This document shows positions 41,418 through 49,835 of a stretch of DNA of 64,000 bases, one piece after another. Below the pieces are notes generated by a model. It ran no database searches and had not been told where the DNA came from. It saw only the letters and a program-made list of their open reading frames with translations. The position numbers and the translations under genes were made by a program. Every line of letters begins with the position of its first letter. The first letter of the stretch is position 1. Source of the DNA: Pseudorhodobacter antarcticus (GTDB taxonomy: Bacteria; Pseudomonadota; Alphaproteobacteria; Rhodobacterales; Rhodobacteraceae). The stretch is from positions 1-64,000 of the forward strand of contig CAMAYO010000002.1 in NCBI GenBank assembly GCA_945862465.1, given 5' to 3'.

Positions 41418-42407
41418 TCAGGCGTAAATATCGGTCCAAAGCTCGGTCAAGGCCGGCTCTGGGCTGTCTTTGGCGAATTCGGCTGACGCGTTGACCTGTT
41501 CTTTGATTTCACGGTCAATGATCTTCAGATCTTCCTCCGAAGCGAGGCCCGCGTTCAGCAGCAGATCGCGCACGTGTTCGATGGCGTCTTTTTCCGAACG
41601 AATCTTCTCGACCTCTTCGCGCGTGCGGTATTTCGCGGGGTCTGACATCGAATGGCCACGGTAGCGGTAGGTCATCATTTCCAAGATATAAGGCCCTTGG
41701 CCCGCGCGGCAGTGCGCCACCGCCTTTTCGCCAGCCGCTTTCACCGCCAGCACATCCATGCCGTCAACTTGTTCACCCGGAATGCCATAAGCCGCGCCGC
41801 GCCCAAAGAAGGTGCCCGACTTGGTCGAGCGTTTGACCGAGGTTCCCATGGCATACTGGTTGTTTTCGATGACAAAAATCACCGGCAACATCCACAGTTC
41901 GGCCATGTTATAGGTTTCATAAACCTGACCTTGATTGGCCGCGCCGTCGCCGAAATAGGTGAAGGTCACATTGTCATTGCCAAGGTATTTGTCAGCCAAA
42001 GCCAAGCCAGCCCCCAAGGGCACCTGCGCGCCCACAATGCCGTGGCCGCCGTAAAAGTGCTTTTCTTTGCTGAACATATGCATCGAGCCGCCCTTGCCCT
42101 TGGAGTATCCCCCCTCACGCCCCGTCAACTCTGCCATCACGCCTTTCGGGTCCATTCCACAGGCCAGCATATGGCCATGATCGCGGTAGGATGTGATGCG
42201 CTTGTCGCCCTCTTTGGTGCAGGCTTCCAAGCCCACCACAACGGCCTCTTGGCCGATATAAAGATGGCAAAATCCGCCAATCAGGCCCATGCCATAAAGC
42301 TGGCCAGCCTTTTCCTCAAAGCGGCGGATCAACAGCATCTCGCGGTAAAAGCCCAAAAGCTCTTCCTTGGACACATTGCTTTTCTGTGGTTCTTTCTTAA
42401 CGGCCAA
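41418..42407 (-). CDS. pdhA: Pyruvate dehydrogenase E1 alpha subunit
   Basis: Thiamine-diphosphate-dependent decarboxylating subunit of the complex. The 329 residues have the TPP motif [31 protein letters not shown], the [18 protein letters not shown] segment and the phospho-loop-like [20 protein letters not shown]. The start is a TTG (42407) with GGGAGG eight bases upstream; no in-frame ATG lies near it, so the rare start seems real. It is the first gene of pdhABC; the 146-bp gap to ftsB must hold the promoter. Confidence 0.96.
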   Translation of the reverse strand: MAVKKEPQKSNVSKEELLGFYREMLLIRRFEEKAGQLYGMGLIGGFCHLYIGQEAVVVGLEACTKEGDKRITSYRDHGHMLACGMDPKGVMAELTGREGGYSKGKGGSMHMFSKEKHFYGGHGIVGAQVPLGAGLALADKYLGNDNVTFTYFGDGAANQGQVYETYNMAELWMLPVIFVIENNQYAMGTSVKRSTKSGTFFGRGAAYGIPGEQVDGMDVLAVKAAGEKAVAHCRAGQGPYILEMMTYRYRGHSMSDPAKYRTREEVEKIRSEKDAIEHVRDLLLNAGLASEEDLKIIDREIKEQVNASAEFAKDSPEPALTELWTDIYA

Positions 42408-42553
42408 AGCGACAGCCTCCCTGCAGCGAAAGATAGTTTAGTGTTAAACCATCCATACAGCATCGGAGAAATAACGCAAAATACTAATTGCGCATGACCA
42501 GACACACCAGCGCATGGCAGCCATGTGCTTTATGCAACGCAACCGCGCGTGGG

Positions 42554-42868
42554 TTAACGGATCACAATCTCATCGGCGCGGATATAGCCCAGCACCGAGC
42601 GGACCTGTTCATCCAGAAGGTCAATGTCCAGATAATCATCTGACAGGCGATGTGTGAGGATTTTGAGTTTTTCCAATTCCGTCAGCAGCGCATCGCGCTC
42701 TGCCGTCAGGCTTTGCAACTCGCCCGCCGTCTGGGCTTGCCGCAGCACACCGTAGTCGCCCTGCACCGCGGCAAAGGCAAAGTAGGCGGCGAGGGTCGCC
42801 GTTAAAGCAAAATACATCATGCCACCAAAATTCGGGCGTGACCGCGACTTGGATAGGGAAATGCTCAT
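42554..42868 (-). CDS. ftsB: FtsB/DivIC-type septum formation initiator
   Basis: This 104-residue bitopic membrane protein of the divisome links to FtsL and FtsQ. It has a short basic N-terminus (SLSKSRSRPNFG), one membrane helix (MMYFALTATLAAYFAFAAVQ) and a periplasmic coiled coil (AGELQSLTAERDALLTELEKLKILTHRLSDDYLDIDLLDEQVRSVLGYIRADEIVI). The family's DLLDEQVR is preserved. I chose ATG 42868 with GAGGG upstream. It lies between aldolase and pdhABC on the same strand, a conserved location in this order. Confidence 0.9.
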   Translation of the reverse strand: MSISLSKSRSRPNFGGMMYFALTATLAAYFAFAAVQGDYGVLRQAQTAGELQSLTAERDALLTELEKLKILTHRLSDDYLDIDLLDEQVRSVLGYIRADEIVIR

Positions 42869-42951
42869 TTTGCCCTCGTGCCCCTCTGATGGGGGATTTT
42901 GGGCAGTATGACACAAGCGATTGCGTTTGAAAAGCCTTGCGGCGTGGGCTG

Positions 42952-43881
42952 TTACGCCTTGCCCTTGTAGATATCGACCAAGTTCTGCAGCAGGGCCAAG
43001 GCTTCGGCCCTTGGGCGTTGAAAGCAGTTGCGCCCGATGATCGACCCGTTGCCGCCACCATCGCGAATGGCGCGGGCATCATCCAGCACCGAATCCGCGC
43101 CTTTTGCAGCGCCACCCGAAAACACAATCAACCGCCGCCCGTTCAGCGCTGATCGCACGCATTCGCGCACGCGGTCGGCTTGGGTTGCCACGGCGATGTG
43201 TCCCGCGTGGAAAGCCTTTTTCGCCTCAGGCTGGCTCAGATGGTCGGTAGAGAGTTTCACCTTGATGATATGCGCGCCCAAGAGCGCCGCGATATGGGCG
43301 GCATAGGCTGTCACATCGGCGGCGGTTTCGCCGTCTTTGTCCAAATCCTCGCCGCGCGGGTAAGACCAGATCACGCTTGCCACGCCTTTGGCCGCAGCCT
43401 CCCGCCGCATTTCGGCGATGTCTGCGAACATCGACAGGCTTTGGGAGGACCCAGGGTAGATCGTAAAGCCAATGGCCGAGCAGCCTAACCGCAGCGCGTC
43501 ATCGACGCTGGCGGTGATGGCTTGGGTCTTGGGGGCCACCGCAGGCAGCAGCGAATTGGCCGAGTTCACTTTCAAGATCGTGGGGATTTGCCCCGCAAAC
43601 GTATCGGCCCCTGCCTCGAGTGGCCCCAAAGGGGCGGCATAAGCCGACAGGCCCGCATCAATGGCTATCTGATAGTGATAATGCGGATCATAGGCCGCAG
43701 GGTTGACCGAGAATGACCGCGCTGGCCCGTGTTCAAAGCCCTGATCGACCGGAAGGATGATCACCTTGCCCGTGCCGCGCAATTGCCCCTCGTTCAAGAT
43801 GCGGGCCAAATTGGCTTTGACCCCGGGCGTTTCGCCTTCATAGTTCGACAAAATCTTCTGAACGATCCGGCTGCTGCGCAT
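42952..43881 (-). CDS. Class I fructose-bisphosphate aldolase (DhnA/FbaB type)
   Basis: Splits or forms fructose 1,6-bisphosphate through a Schiff-base lysine. This 309-residue protein belongs to the archaeal-type class I group. It has VIILPVDQGFEHGPARSF, GFTIYPGSSQSL, VIWSYPRG, the Lys-containing HIIKVKLSTDHL, LIVFSGGAAKGADSV and GGNGSIIGRNCFQRP for phosphate binding. GGAG lies upstream of the ATG. A divergent XRE-cupin regulator starts 143 bp away. Either glycolysis or gluconeogenesis is possible; related enzymes also act on other sugar phosphates. Confidence 0.9.
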   Translation of the reverse strand: MRSSRIVQKILSNYEGETPGVKANLARILNEGQLRGTGKVIILPVDQGFEHGPARSFSVNPAAYDPHYHYQIAIDAGLSAYAAPLGPLEAGADTFAGQIPTILKVNSANSLLPAVAPKTQAITASVDDALRLGCSAIGFTIYPGSSQSLSMFADIAEMRREAAAKGVASVIWSYPRGEDLDKDGETAADVTAYAAHIAALLGAHIIKVKLSTDHLSQPEAKKAFHAGHIAVATQADRVRECVRSALNGRRLIVFSGGAAKGADSVLDDARAIRDGGGNGSIIGRNCFQRPRAEALALLQNLVDIYKGKA

Positions 43882-44023
43882 GGCGGGCTCCTGTTTTGAA
43901 CGCTTGGCGTCTTTATCGGGGGGCTTTGGGGCGCTGGCAATGTTGGTTTTGCGCTAACAGCGCGAAAAAATGTCAATTGCCGTGCCAGTTGCGATCAAGC
44001 GGCGCAAAGGATATGCCAAAGCC

Positions 44024-44659
44024 ATGACCAACGCTGATCCCAAAAGATTGATCCGCATATCCCGCGAGAGTGGGGCCGATGGTCCTATTGAGCCGCCGCC
44101 CGAACCCTTGAACCTTGGCCACCGCGTGCGCGAATTGCGCAAGGCCAAAGGCTGGACGCTGGATCAGGCGGCCACACAGGCGGGCTTGGCCCGTTCAACG
44201 CTGTCAAAAATCGAAAACGGCCAGATGTCGCCCACCTATGACGCGGTGCGCAAATTGGCCGAGGGCTTGAAGATCTCGGTCCCGCAGTTGTTTACCCCCG
44301 CCGCCCGCGCGCAGGTGTCGGGCCGCATGGCTGTGACCAAGTTTGGCACGGGGCAGGGCCATGTGACGGCCACCTATGAACATGAATTGCTGGCAGGCAG
44401 CCTAACGCGCAAACAAATGCTGCCCTACCGCGCCACGATCCGCGCCCGCTCGATGGAGGATTTCGATGGCTGGGTGCGTCACGAAGGCGAAGAGTTTCTG
44501 TATGTGCTCACCGGCGTGGTGCGGCTATATTCCGAGTTTTACGAACCCGTCGATCTGCGCCGTGGGGACAGCGCCTATTATGACGCAACGATGGGCCATA
44601 ATGTGATCAGCCTGTCGGAAGATGACGCCACCCTGCTATGGGTCACGTCCTTGGCTTGA
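44024..44659 (+). CDS. XRE-family transcriptional regulator with C-terminal cupin
   Basis: This 212-residue regulator has an N-terminal helix-turn-helix (LGHRVRELRKAKGWTLDQAATQAGLARSTLSKIENGQMSPTYDAVRKLAEGLKISVPQLF, about residues 30-88) and a C-terminal cupin (FDGWVRHEGEEFLYVLTGVVRLYSEFYEPVDLRRGDSAYYDATMGHNVISL, about 145-200). Such proteins often bind a small metabolite in the cupin and control the neighbouring catabolic gene. It is divergent from the aldolase, which is the obvious but untested target. I chose the ATG at 44024; an upstream in-frame ATG at 43970 is possible. Confidence 0.88.
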   Translation: MTNADPKRLIRISRESGADGPIEPPPEPLNLGHRVRELRKAKGWTLDQAATQAGLARSTLSKIENGQMSPTYDAVRKLAEGLKISVPQLFTPAARAQVSGRMAVTKFGTGQGHVTATYEHELLAGSLTRKQMLPYRATIRARSMEDFDGWVRHEGEEFLYVLTGVVRLYSEFYEPVDLRRGDSAYYDATMGHNVISLSEDDATLLWVTSLA

Positions 44660-44678
44660 CGGGGGCTTAAAGCCCCCG
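44660..44678 (+). terminator. Terminator-like hairpin after XRE-cupin gene
   Basis: There is a 7-bp stem CGGGGGC / GCCCCCG with a TTAAA loop immediately after the stop, followed by a weak CTTTACC tract. It separates this gene from the convergent lipoprotein gene. Confidence 0.6.
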
Positions 44679-44685
44679 CTTTACC

Positions 44686-44808
44686 TTATTGAAACCCAAC
44701 CCAGCCGCCGACCATGTTGGCGCCGCCTGTGATGTCTTCGCCAAAGCCCGAAACCGTATTGCAGCCCGCGAGGGCCGCCAAAACGGCCAATACCAAGAAT
44801 TTTTTCAT
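44686..44808 (-). CDS. Entericidin-like small lipoprotein (EcnA/B family)
   Basis: This 40-residue precursor is MKKFLVLAVLAALAGCNTVSGFGEDITGGANMVGGWVGFQ. It has a lipoprotein signal peptide with lipobox LAGC (Cys16) and a 25-residue mature part carrying the entericidin core C-N-T-V-x-G-x-G-x-D. In E. coli, EcnB is a bacteriolytic lipoprotein and EcnA its antidote; here only one copy is present. GAGAGG lies upstream of the ATG. The solute-binding protein gene ends 22 bp upstream on the same strand, so read-through is likely. Role here is unknown. Confidence 0.8.
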   Translation of the reverse strand: MKKFLVLAVLAALAGCNTVSGFGEDITGGANMVGGWVGFQ

Positions 44809-44830
44809 GCTCTGCCTCTCGTTTCTTTGG

Positions 44831-46645
44831 TTAGTTTTGTTGCCACCATACATCCGGCATAAAGCCAAGCCAATCCCCATAGGCCGCAACATAATCTGGG
44901 TGCTTAAGGCTGGCTTTATGGGCCATGTGGCTGACGTTGGAATACCAAAAGGGAATGACATATCGCCCCGAGGTCAGCACGCGGTCAAGCGCTTGAACTG
45001 CCACGACAAATTCCTCACGGCTTTTTGAACTGACCATCGTGGTGATCAACCCATCTACCGCCGGAGAGGCGACCCCCATCCAGTTGCGCGTGCCTTCTTT
45101 GGTCACACCTTCCGACCCCCAATACAGCGTTTGCTCGTTGCCTGGGCTCAGTGACAAGGACCGCGTGTATTGGGTCATATCAAAGTTATAGACCGTGGTG
45201 CGTTCTTTATACTGGGCCGAGTCCACGGTTTGGATCGTGGCCGCAATCCCCAGTTTCTTCAGCGATTCAACATAGATATTGACTGCCGCAATCGTATCCG
45301 ATGCGCCATTGGCCAGCAGGATTTCAAAGGCAAAAGGCACACCTTGGGCATCTTTCAATGCGCCGTCTTGAATGGTCCAGCCTGCCTCTTCGAGCAGTTT
45401 GTTGGCGGCCCGAAGATTGGCGCGGTTGGCTTCTGATCCATCCGACACGGGCTGGGCATAGCCTTCCAACGCACCGGGAAGGAGGCTGTCTTTGTAAGGT
45501 TCCAGCAGCGCTGCAACCTGAGGGCTGGCGGGTTCGGCCATTTGGCCGGACAATTCCGAATTGTCGAAATAGCTTTGAATGCGGGGGTTGGCCCCACCAT
45601 TGATCGTTTGGTTCACCAACTCAAAGTTAAAGGCCAAACTCAACGCTTCACGCACCCGCCAATCGGCAAAGATCGGTTTGCGGGTGTTAAAGACCAACCC
45701 GTCGATGCCCGAGGGGCGCTTGTGGGGAATGTCTTCTTTGACCACATCGCCCGATTGCACCGCGGGAAAATCGTACGTTGTGGCCCATTTGGCCGCATTG
45801 CTTTCGCGGTACATATCAACGTCACCGGCCTTCAGCGCTTCGACAATCACGGTGGGGTCGGCGAAGTAGATGTATTTCAGGGCATCAAAGTTCCACAGCC
45901 CCTTGTTGAACGCCAAATCCGCGCCCCACCAATTGGGATTGCGCTTGTAGGTGATGAAATTCCCCGCCTCGATCTGATCGACGACATAGGGGCCAGATCC
46001 AATCACTGGATCTAGACTTGAGACGGTGAAATCCTTTCCCTCCCATTGCGCCTTCTTAAGGATCGGGCGCAGTCCCAACAGCAGGGGCATTTCGCGGTCA
46101 GGCTCGGTGAAGGTGAACTTGACGGACCTTGGTCCTGTTTGGGCGGCGGTGGCGATTTTCTTCCATGCTGCAGCGTAGCGAGGATTTCCTTGCTCACCCA
46201 AGGTTTGATAGGACCACAAAACATCCTCCACCGTGACGGGCGATCCGTCAGAGAATCGGGCCCCCTCACGCAGGGTGAATTCCACGTAAGAGCGCGCGTC
46301 ATCTGTGTCGACTGATTCGGCCAATAGCCCGTAAAGGGAGAAGGGTTCGTCGTAAGAACGGCCCATAAGTGTCTCAATTGTAAGCGGAGAAATCGATCCG
46401 GGGGCCGAGCCTTTGGTGATGAACGGGTTAAGGGAATCAAAGCTTCCCGGCTCGCCAAACGTGATGGTTCCGCCCTTGGGAGCATCAGGATTGGCTTGGG
46501 GTAGGGACACAAAATCAGGTGGCAGCGCGGGGTCGCCATACATAGCGATGGCGTAACGCGGCTCGGCAGTGGCCATTTGGGCGGTCACGGCAAGGGCCAA
46601 AGCCGCTCCCAAGGTCTGAAGGATTTTGATCGCGCTGACGGGCAT
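44831..46645 (-). CDS. Family 5 extracellular solute-binding protein (YejA-like)
   Basis: This 604-residue periplasmic binding protein has a Sec signal peptide (ILQTLGAALALAVTAQMATA-EP). The mature sequence has the SBP_bac_5 plan: GGTITFGEPGSFDSLNPFI, SYVEFTLREGARFSDGSPVTVEDVLWSYQTL, VIGSGPYVVDQIEAGNFITYKRNPNWWG, GIDGLVFNTRKPIFADWRVREALSLAFNFE. It is closest in pattern to YejA, which binds peptides such as microcin C, so a peptide or oligo-compound ligand is likely. No permease or ATPase gene is next to it, so it must work with a transporter encoded elsewhere. Confidence 0.9.
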   Translation of the reverse strand: MPVSAIKILQTLGAALALAVTAQMATAEPRYAIAMYGDPALPPDFVSLPQANPDAPKGGTITFGEPGSFDSLNPFITKGSAPGSISPLTIETLMGRSYDEPFSLYGLLAESVDTDDARSYVEFTLREGARFSDGSPVTVEDVLWSYQTLGEQGNPRYAAAWKKIATAAQTGPRSVKFTFTEPDREMPLLLGLRPILKKAQWEGKDFTVSSLDPVIGSGPYVVDQIEAGNFITYKRNPNWWGADLAFNKGLWNFDALKYIYFADPTVIVEALKAGDVDMYRESNAAKWATTYDFPAVQSGDVVKEDIPHKRPSGIDGLVFNTRKPIFADWRVREALSLAFNFELVNQTINGGANPRIQSYFDNSELSGQMAEPASPQVAALLEPYKDSLLPGALEGYAQPVSDGSEANRANLRAANKLLEEAGWTIQDGALKDAQGVPFAFEILLANGASDTIAAVNIYVESLKKLGIAATIQTVDSAQYKERTTVYNFDMTQYTRSLSLSPGNEQTLYWGSEGVTKEGTRNWMGVASPAVDGLITTMVSSKSREEFVVAVQALDRVLTSGRYVIPFWYSNVSHMAHKASLKHPDYVAAYGDWLGFMPDVWWQQN

Positions 46646-46716
46646 GGAAGGGGGTCCTTTGACGGGGCTTTGATCGCAACCCTACGGTGGGTTAAGGCGC
46701 ATTTCAAACCTTTAGC

Positions 46717-46745
46717 TTGAAGCTTGGGGCCAATATGACTATAAA
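46717..46745 (+). promoter_or_regulatory. Sigma70-type promoter of the candidate sRNA
   Basis: TTGAAG and TATAAA are separated by exactly 17 bp, 53 bp before the base of a strong terminator. No coding gene lies between promoter and terminator apart from a 21-codon open frame. Confidence 0.65.
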
Positions 46746-46751
46746 GTGCTT

Positions 46752-46828
46752 ACTGCTCGATAGGTTTCTTGCCTGTATGAAACCTGCCTCAACGACTTAA
46801 CGCCGGCTTCGTGCCGGCGTTTTTTTTA
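46752..46828 (+). ncRNA. Candidate small RNA (~75 nt)
   Basis: A transcript from the promoter above would carry a 7-bp hairpin AGGTTTC / GAAACCT with a ten-base loop (46761-46784). It would end in a strong intrinsic terminator, AACGCCGGC-TTCGT-GCCGGCGTT (46799-46821) running into eight Ts. This layout of promoter, hairpin, linker, terminator and U-tail is that of a Hfq-type small RNA. It could also be a leader/attenuator for the downstream dehydrogenase gene. A 21-codon frame starting in the promoter (46736) is probably not translated. Confidence 0.55.
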
Positions 46829-46896
46829 TTCCCCCAAGCCCCGCTTGCCTTTCCCCTCGCAGCTGCAGCATTCTGGCGCAAAGAATGGAGCATCTC

Positions 46897-47670
46897 ATGA
46901 CCCTATCAGGCAAAACCGCTGTGATCACCGGATCCAACTCTGGCATCGGCCTTGGCGTGGCTGAGGCGCTGGCCGCGGCGGGCGCGCATGTGGTGTTGAA
47001 TTCTTTCACCGATAGGCCCGAAGACCACGCCTTGGCCGCCGATCTGGCGCGGCGTTATGGGGTGAGTGCGCGTTACATCGCCGCCGACATGGCCGATGGT
47101 GCTGCGTGCCGTGATTTGATCGTTAAGGCGGGCGCTTGCGATATTCTGGTCAACAATGCGGGCATCCAGCACGTCGCCGCGATTGAAAACTTCCCCCCCG
47201 CCATGTGGGACCGCATCCTTGCGATCAACCTGTCATCCGCCTTTCACACCACAGCCGCAGCGCTACCCGCGATGAAGGCCAAGGGCTGGGGTCGGGTGGT
47301 CAATATCGCCTCGGCTCATGGTCTGACGGCAAGCCCGTTCAAATCGGCCTATATCGCCGCCAAACATGGGATTGTCGGTCTGTCAAAGACCACCGCGCTG
47401 GAAGTGGCGGGCCTAGGCATCACCGCCAATGCCATCTGCCCGGGCTATGTGCTAACCCCCTTGGTCGAAGCGCAGATCCCTGATCAGATGCAAGTGCATG
47501 GGATGGACCGCGACACGGTGATCCGCGAGGTGATGCTGCTGCGCCAACCCTCGCGCCAGTTTGCCACGGTGGAGCAGATCGGCGGGACAACTGTGTATCT
47601 GTGTTCGCCCGCTGCCGATCAGGTGACGGGCACAACGATCAGCGTCGATGGCGGCTGGACCGCGCTTTAA
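46897..47670 (+). CDS. bdhA: D-beta-hydroxybutyrate dehydrogenase
   Basis: Oxidises (R)-3-hydroxybutyrate to acetoacetate with NAD in poly-3-hydroxybutyrate breakdown. This 257-residue SDR protein has TGSNSGIGLG for NAD, NNAGIQHVAAIENFPPAMWDRILAINLSSAFHTTAAALPAMK, the catalytic S-Y-K in NIASAHGLTASPFKSAYIAAKHG, and CPGYVLTPLVEAQIPDQ, a stretch characteristic of this enzyme. I chose ATG 46897 with GGAG six bases upstream; ATG 46885 is in frame but badly placed. It stands alone, convergent with psuG. Confidence 0.92.
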   Translation: MTLSGKTAVITGSNSGIGLGVAEALAAAGAHVVLNSFTDRPEDHALAADLARRYGVSARYIAADMADGAACRDLIVKAGACDILVNNAGIQHVAAIENFPPAMWDRILAINLSSAFHTTAAALPAMKAKGWGRVVNIASAHGLTASPFKSAYIAAKHGIVGLSKTTALEVAGLGITANAICPGYVLTPLVEAQIPDQMQVHGMDRDTVIREVMLLRQPSRQFATVEQIGGTTVYLCSPAADQVTGTTISVDGGWTAL

Positions 47671-47702
47671 GCGCGTTTCATTTGAACTTGCCTCTGGCGG
47701 AA

Positions 47703-47719
47703 CCCCAACCGGTTTGGGG
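47703..47719. terminator. Weak hairpin between bdhA and psuG
   Basis: A 6-bp stem CCCCAA / TTGGGG with a CCGGT loop lies between the two convergent genes. There is no good T-tract, so terminator function is only suggested. Confidence 0.35.
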
Positions 47720-47756
47720 GCCTTCGGCAAGAGGATTTGGGCACAGGGCAAATGGA

Positions 47757-48683
47757 TCAGCTGGTGGGCAAGCCATTCAAAGCGCGGGCGATACCTGCGG
47801 CCAAGCGAGCGTTGTTTTTCACCAAAGCGATGTTGCAGATCAGCGAACGGCCTTGGGTCAGCTCGAACATCCGTTGCAATAGAAAGGGCGTGACGGCTTT
47901 GGCAGAAATGCCCGCCCTTTGTGCTTCGGCCAGCGCCTGTTCAATAAAGGGGTCGATCTCGGCACGGGGAATTTCGGCCTCAATTGGGATCGGGTTGGCC
48001 ACGAACTGCCCGCCGGTCACGCCAAGGTTCACGCGCATCAGGTGGCTGGCGGCGATTTGGCCGACATTGTCCATGCGCAGTGGCGCTTTGAGGCCTGAAG
48101 AGCGCGACCAAAAGGCGGGGAAGTCATCTTGGCCGTAAGCGATAACGGGAACGCCGTAGGTTTCTAGCACCTCTAGCGTTTTGGGCAGGTCAAGAATGGC
48201 CTTGGCACCTGCGCCCACCACGGTGACGGGGGTTAGGCTGAACTCGGCCAGATCGGCCGAGATATCAAAGCTCACCTCGGCGCCGCGATGCACGCCACCA
48301 ATGCCGCCCGTGGCAAAAACGCTGATCCCTGCCAGATGGGCGCAGATCATGGTGGCTGCAACCGTGGTGGCCCCCATGCGGCCCAAGGCCAAACAGGCGG
48401 CCAAATCGGCGCGGGAAACTTTCATCGCATCACGGGTTTGGCCAAGCCTTTCCAACTCTTGCGACGTTAGGCCCACATGGATGCGCCCTGCCATCAGCGC
48501 CAAGGTGGCGGGCACCGCCCCTGCGGCGCGGATTTCGTCTTCCACCGCGCGGGCGGTTTCTACATTTTGCGGCCAAGGCATCCCATGGGTGATGATGGTC
48601 GATTCCAGCGCCACGAGGGGGCGGCCTGCGGCACGGGCCTCGGCCACTTCGGGCGAAAAGGTCAGGACGTTGGACAGGGTCAT
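47757..48683 (-). CDS. psuG: Pseudouridine-5'-phosphate glycosidase
   Basis: Splits pseudouridine 5'-phosphate to uracil and ribose 5-phosphate, the second step of pseudouridine breakdown. The 308 residues include VALESTIITHGMPWPQN, the catalytic-site segments GMPWPQN, ATGGIGGVHRGAE (with the Mn-binding and Lys/Asp sites nearby) and NPIPIEAEIPRAEID. The protein is full length. Its ATG overlaps the stop of the kinase gene by ATGA, so the two steps are translated together. Confidence 0.94.
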   Translation of the reverse strand: MTLSNVLTFSPEVAEARAAGRPLVALESTIITHGMPWPQNVETARAVEDEIRAAGAVPATLALMAGRIHVGLTSQELERLGQTRDAMKVSRADLAACLALGRMGATTVAATMICAHLAGISVFATGGIGGVHRGAEVSFDISADLAEFSLTPVTVVGAGAKAILDLPKTLEVLETYGVPVIAYGQDDFPAFWSRSSGLKAPLRMDNVGQIAASHLMRVNLGVTGGQFVANPIPIEAEIPRAEIDPFIEQALAEAQRAGISAKAVTPFLLQRMFELTQGRSLICNIALVKNNARLAAGIARALNGLPTS

Positions 48684-49573
48684 GAGCCCACCTCTTTTGA
48701 GACAAAATCTGCAGCAGCGCGCAAGGCGGCGTTAAGCGCCGTGATGCGATCGGCCCCGCGCCGTTCGGCCACGATATGGGCGGCCATAAAGGTATCGCCC
48801 GCGCCCGTGACGCGGTGCACCATGACTTGGCGCGGGGTGGCACTGATCACCCCTTGGCCGGCCCGCCCCTCAGCACAGGGGTTGCCGCCATTTGTCACCA
48901 AAACGCGGCCTGCACCCCGCGCCAAAAGCGCTTCGGCCGCTTGGACAGCGGTGGTGGCACTGGTATCGCCCGATAGGATGCGCGCTTCTTCCAAATTGGC
49001 GTAAAGCGTTGCGCCGCCGTGGCGCAGCAAGGGCGCCAGACGATCCGCCTTGCCTGGAGAGGCAGGGGCCAACCGCAGATCGGCGCGGGCAAAAAGGGCG
49101 GAGGTGGCGATGTCAGACAGAAGGCTTTCGGTCAGATTGCCATCCAGCGCAATCATCCCCGACCAAGGCGCTTGGGCCGAACCCAAAGTGCCATCCCTTA
49201 AAGGCCGCAGGATTTTGTCGCCTGCGGCTTCCAGCGAATGGGCGTCGGCGATGGCCGCGATCAGGCCTTGGCCTGCCTCTATCGCCATATAGATATCTGT
49301 GGGCAAATCGTCAGAGCGGTAAACATTTTGCGTCAAAAGCCCCAACCGCTGGCATGCCGCGATCAGATCATCGCCTGCCGCATCCCGACCAATCGCGCTC
49401 AGAAGGGCGGGTTTCAGACCAAGTTTCGCCAAAGTGACGGCAATGTTCAACGCCACACCGCCGGGCAAGCGGGTGATGCGGCCGGGCACATCGCCGCCCA
49501 CGGCCAAGGGCACATGGGTGCGCCCGATGATGTCCCACAAGACGGAACCGATGCAAAGGATATCTGGTGTCAT
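48680..49573 (-). CDS. psuK: PfkB-family kinase, probable pseudouridine kinase
   Basis: This 297-residue ribokinase-fold enzyme most likely phosphorylates pseudouridine to feed PsuG. It shows the N-terminal PfkB pattern DILCIGSVLWDIIGRTH and GGDVPGRITRLPGGVALNIAVTLAKLG. The catalytic C-terminal motif is VTGAGDTFMAAHIV, with the base Asp in GAGDT. The specific substrate is inferred from the ATGA overlap with psuG. The start is uncertain: ATG 49573 and ATGs at 49585/49582 all lack a clear Shine-Dalgarno, and the frame is open to 49807. Confidence 0.88.
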   Translation of the reverse strand: MTPDILCIGSVLWDIIGRTHVPLAVGGDVPGRITRLPGGVALNIAVTLAKLGLKPALLSAIGRDAAGDDLIAACQRLGLLTQNVYRSDDLPTDIYMAIEAGQGLIAAIADAHSLEAAGDKILRPLRDGTLGSAQAPWSGMIALDGNLTESLLSDIATSALFARADLRLAPASPGKADRLAPLLRHGGATLYANLEEARILSGDTSATTAVQAAEALLARGAGRVLVTNGGNPCAEGRAGQGVISATPRQVMVHRVTGAGDTFMAAHIVAERRGADRITALNAALRAAADFVSKEVGS

Positions 49574-49635
49574 AAAGCGCATCATCGCGGGTTTTGGGGG
49601 CGCGGTGCAAGGGGAAGTGTTGCAGCCTCCGGCGG

Positions 49636-49667
49636 GGATATTTGGGCACATATGAAAGGGGGGGCCG
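49636..49667 (+). repeat. Dispersed 32-bp intergenic repeat, copy 2
   Basis: Same element as at 25642-25673, with two mismatches in 32 bp (GGATATTTGGGCACATATG at the left end, then seven G and CCG). It lies between psuK and rpsB, in a 262-bp gene-free gap that also holds the rpsB leader. Confidence 0.75.
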
Positions 49668-49835
49668 GGGGAAAGAATATGAGGCTGGGCTTGCGCTGGG
49701 GGACAACTGGCGCTAAAGGAGGCGCACTTCACAGGTGGGGCTTGGGCCATGCGGGGAGAAATCCCGTTTGGTCCGCCGGTTGGGGGAAACCCTGAAGACG
49801 GCCTCACTCAGGTTTAAACCGGAAAAGGATAGCAC

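Noticed and set aside
41418-42407. pdhA looking truncated because no ATG is near the expected start
   Set aside because: A TTG with GGGAGG eight bases upstream lies at the right place, and the protein has normal length, so this is a rare start codon rather than damage.
46736-46801. 21-codon open frame in the candidate sRNA region
   Set aside because: It begins inside the proposed -10 region, so the expected transcript would not include its start codon, and it has no Shine-Dalgarno.
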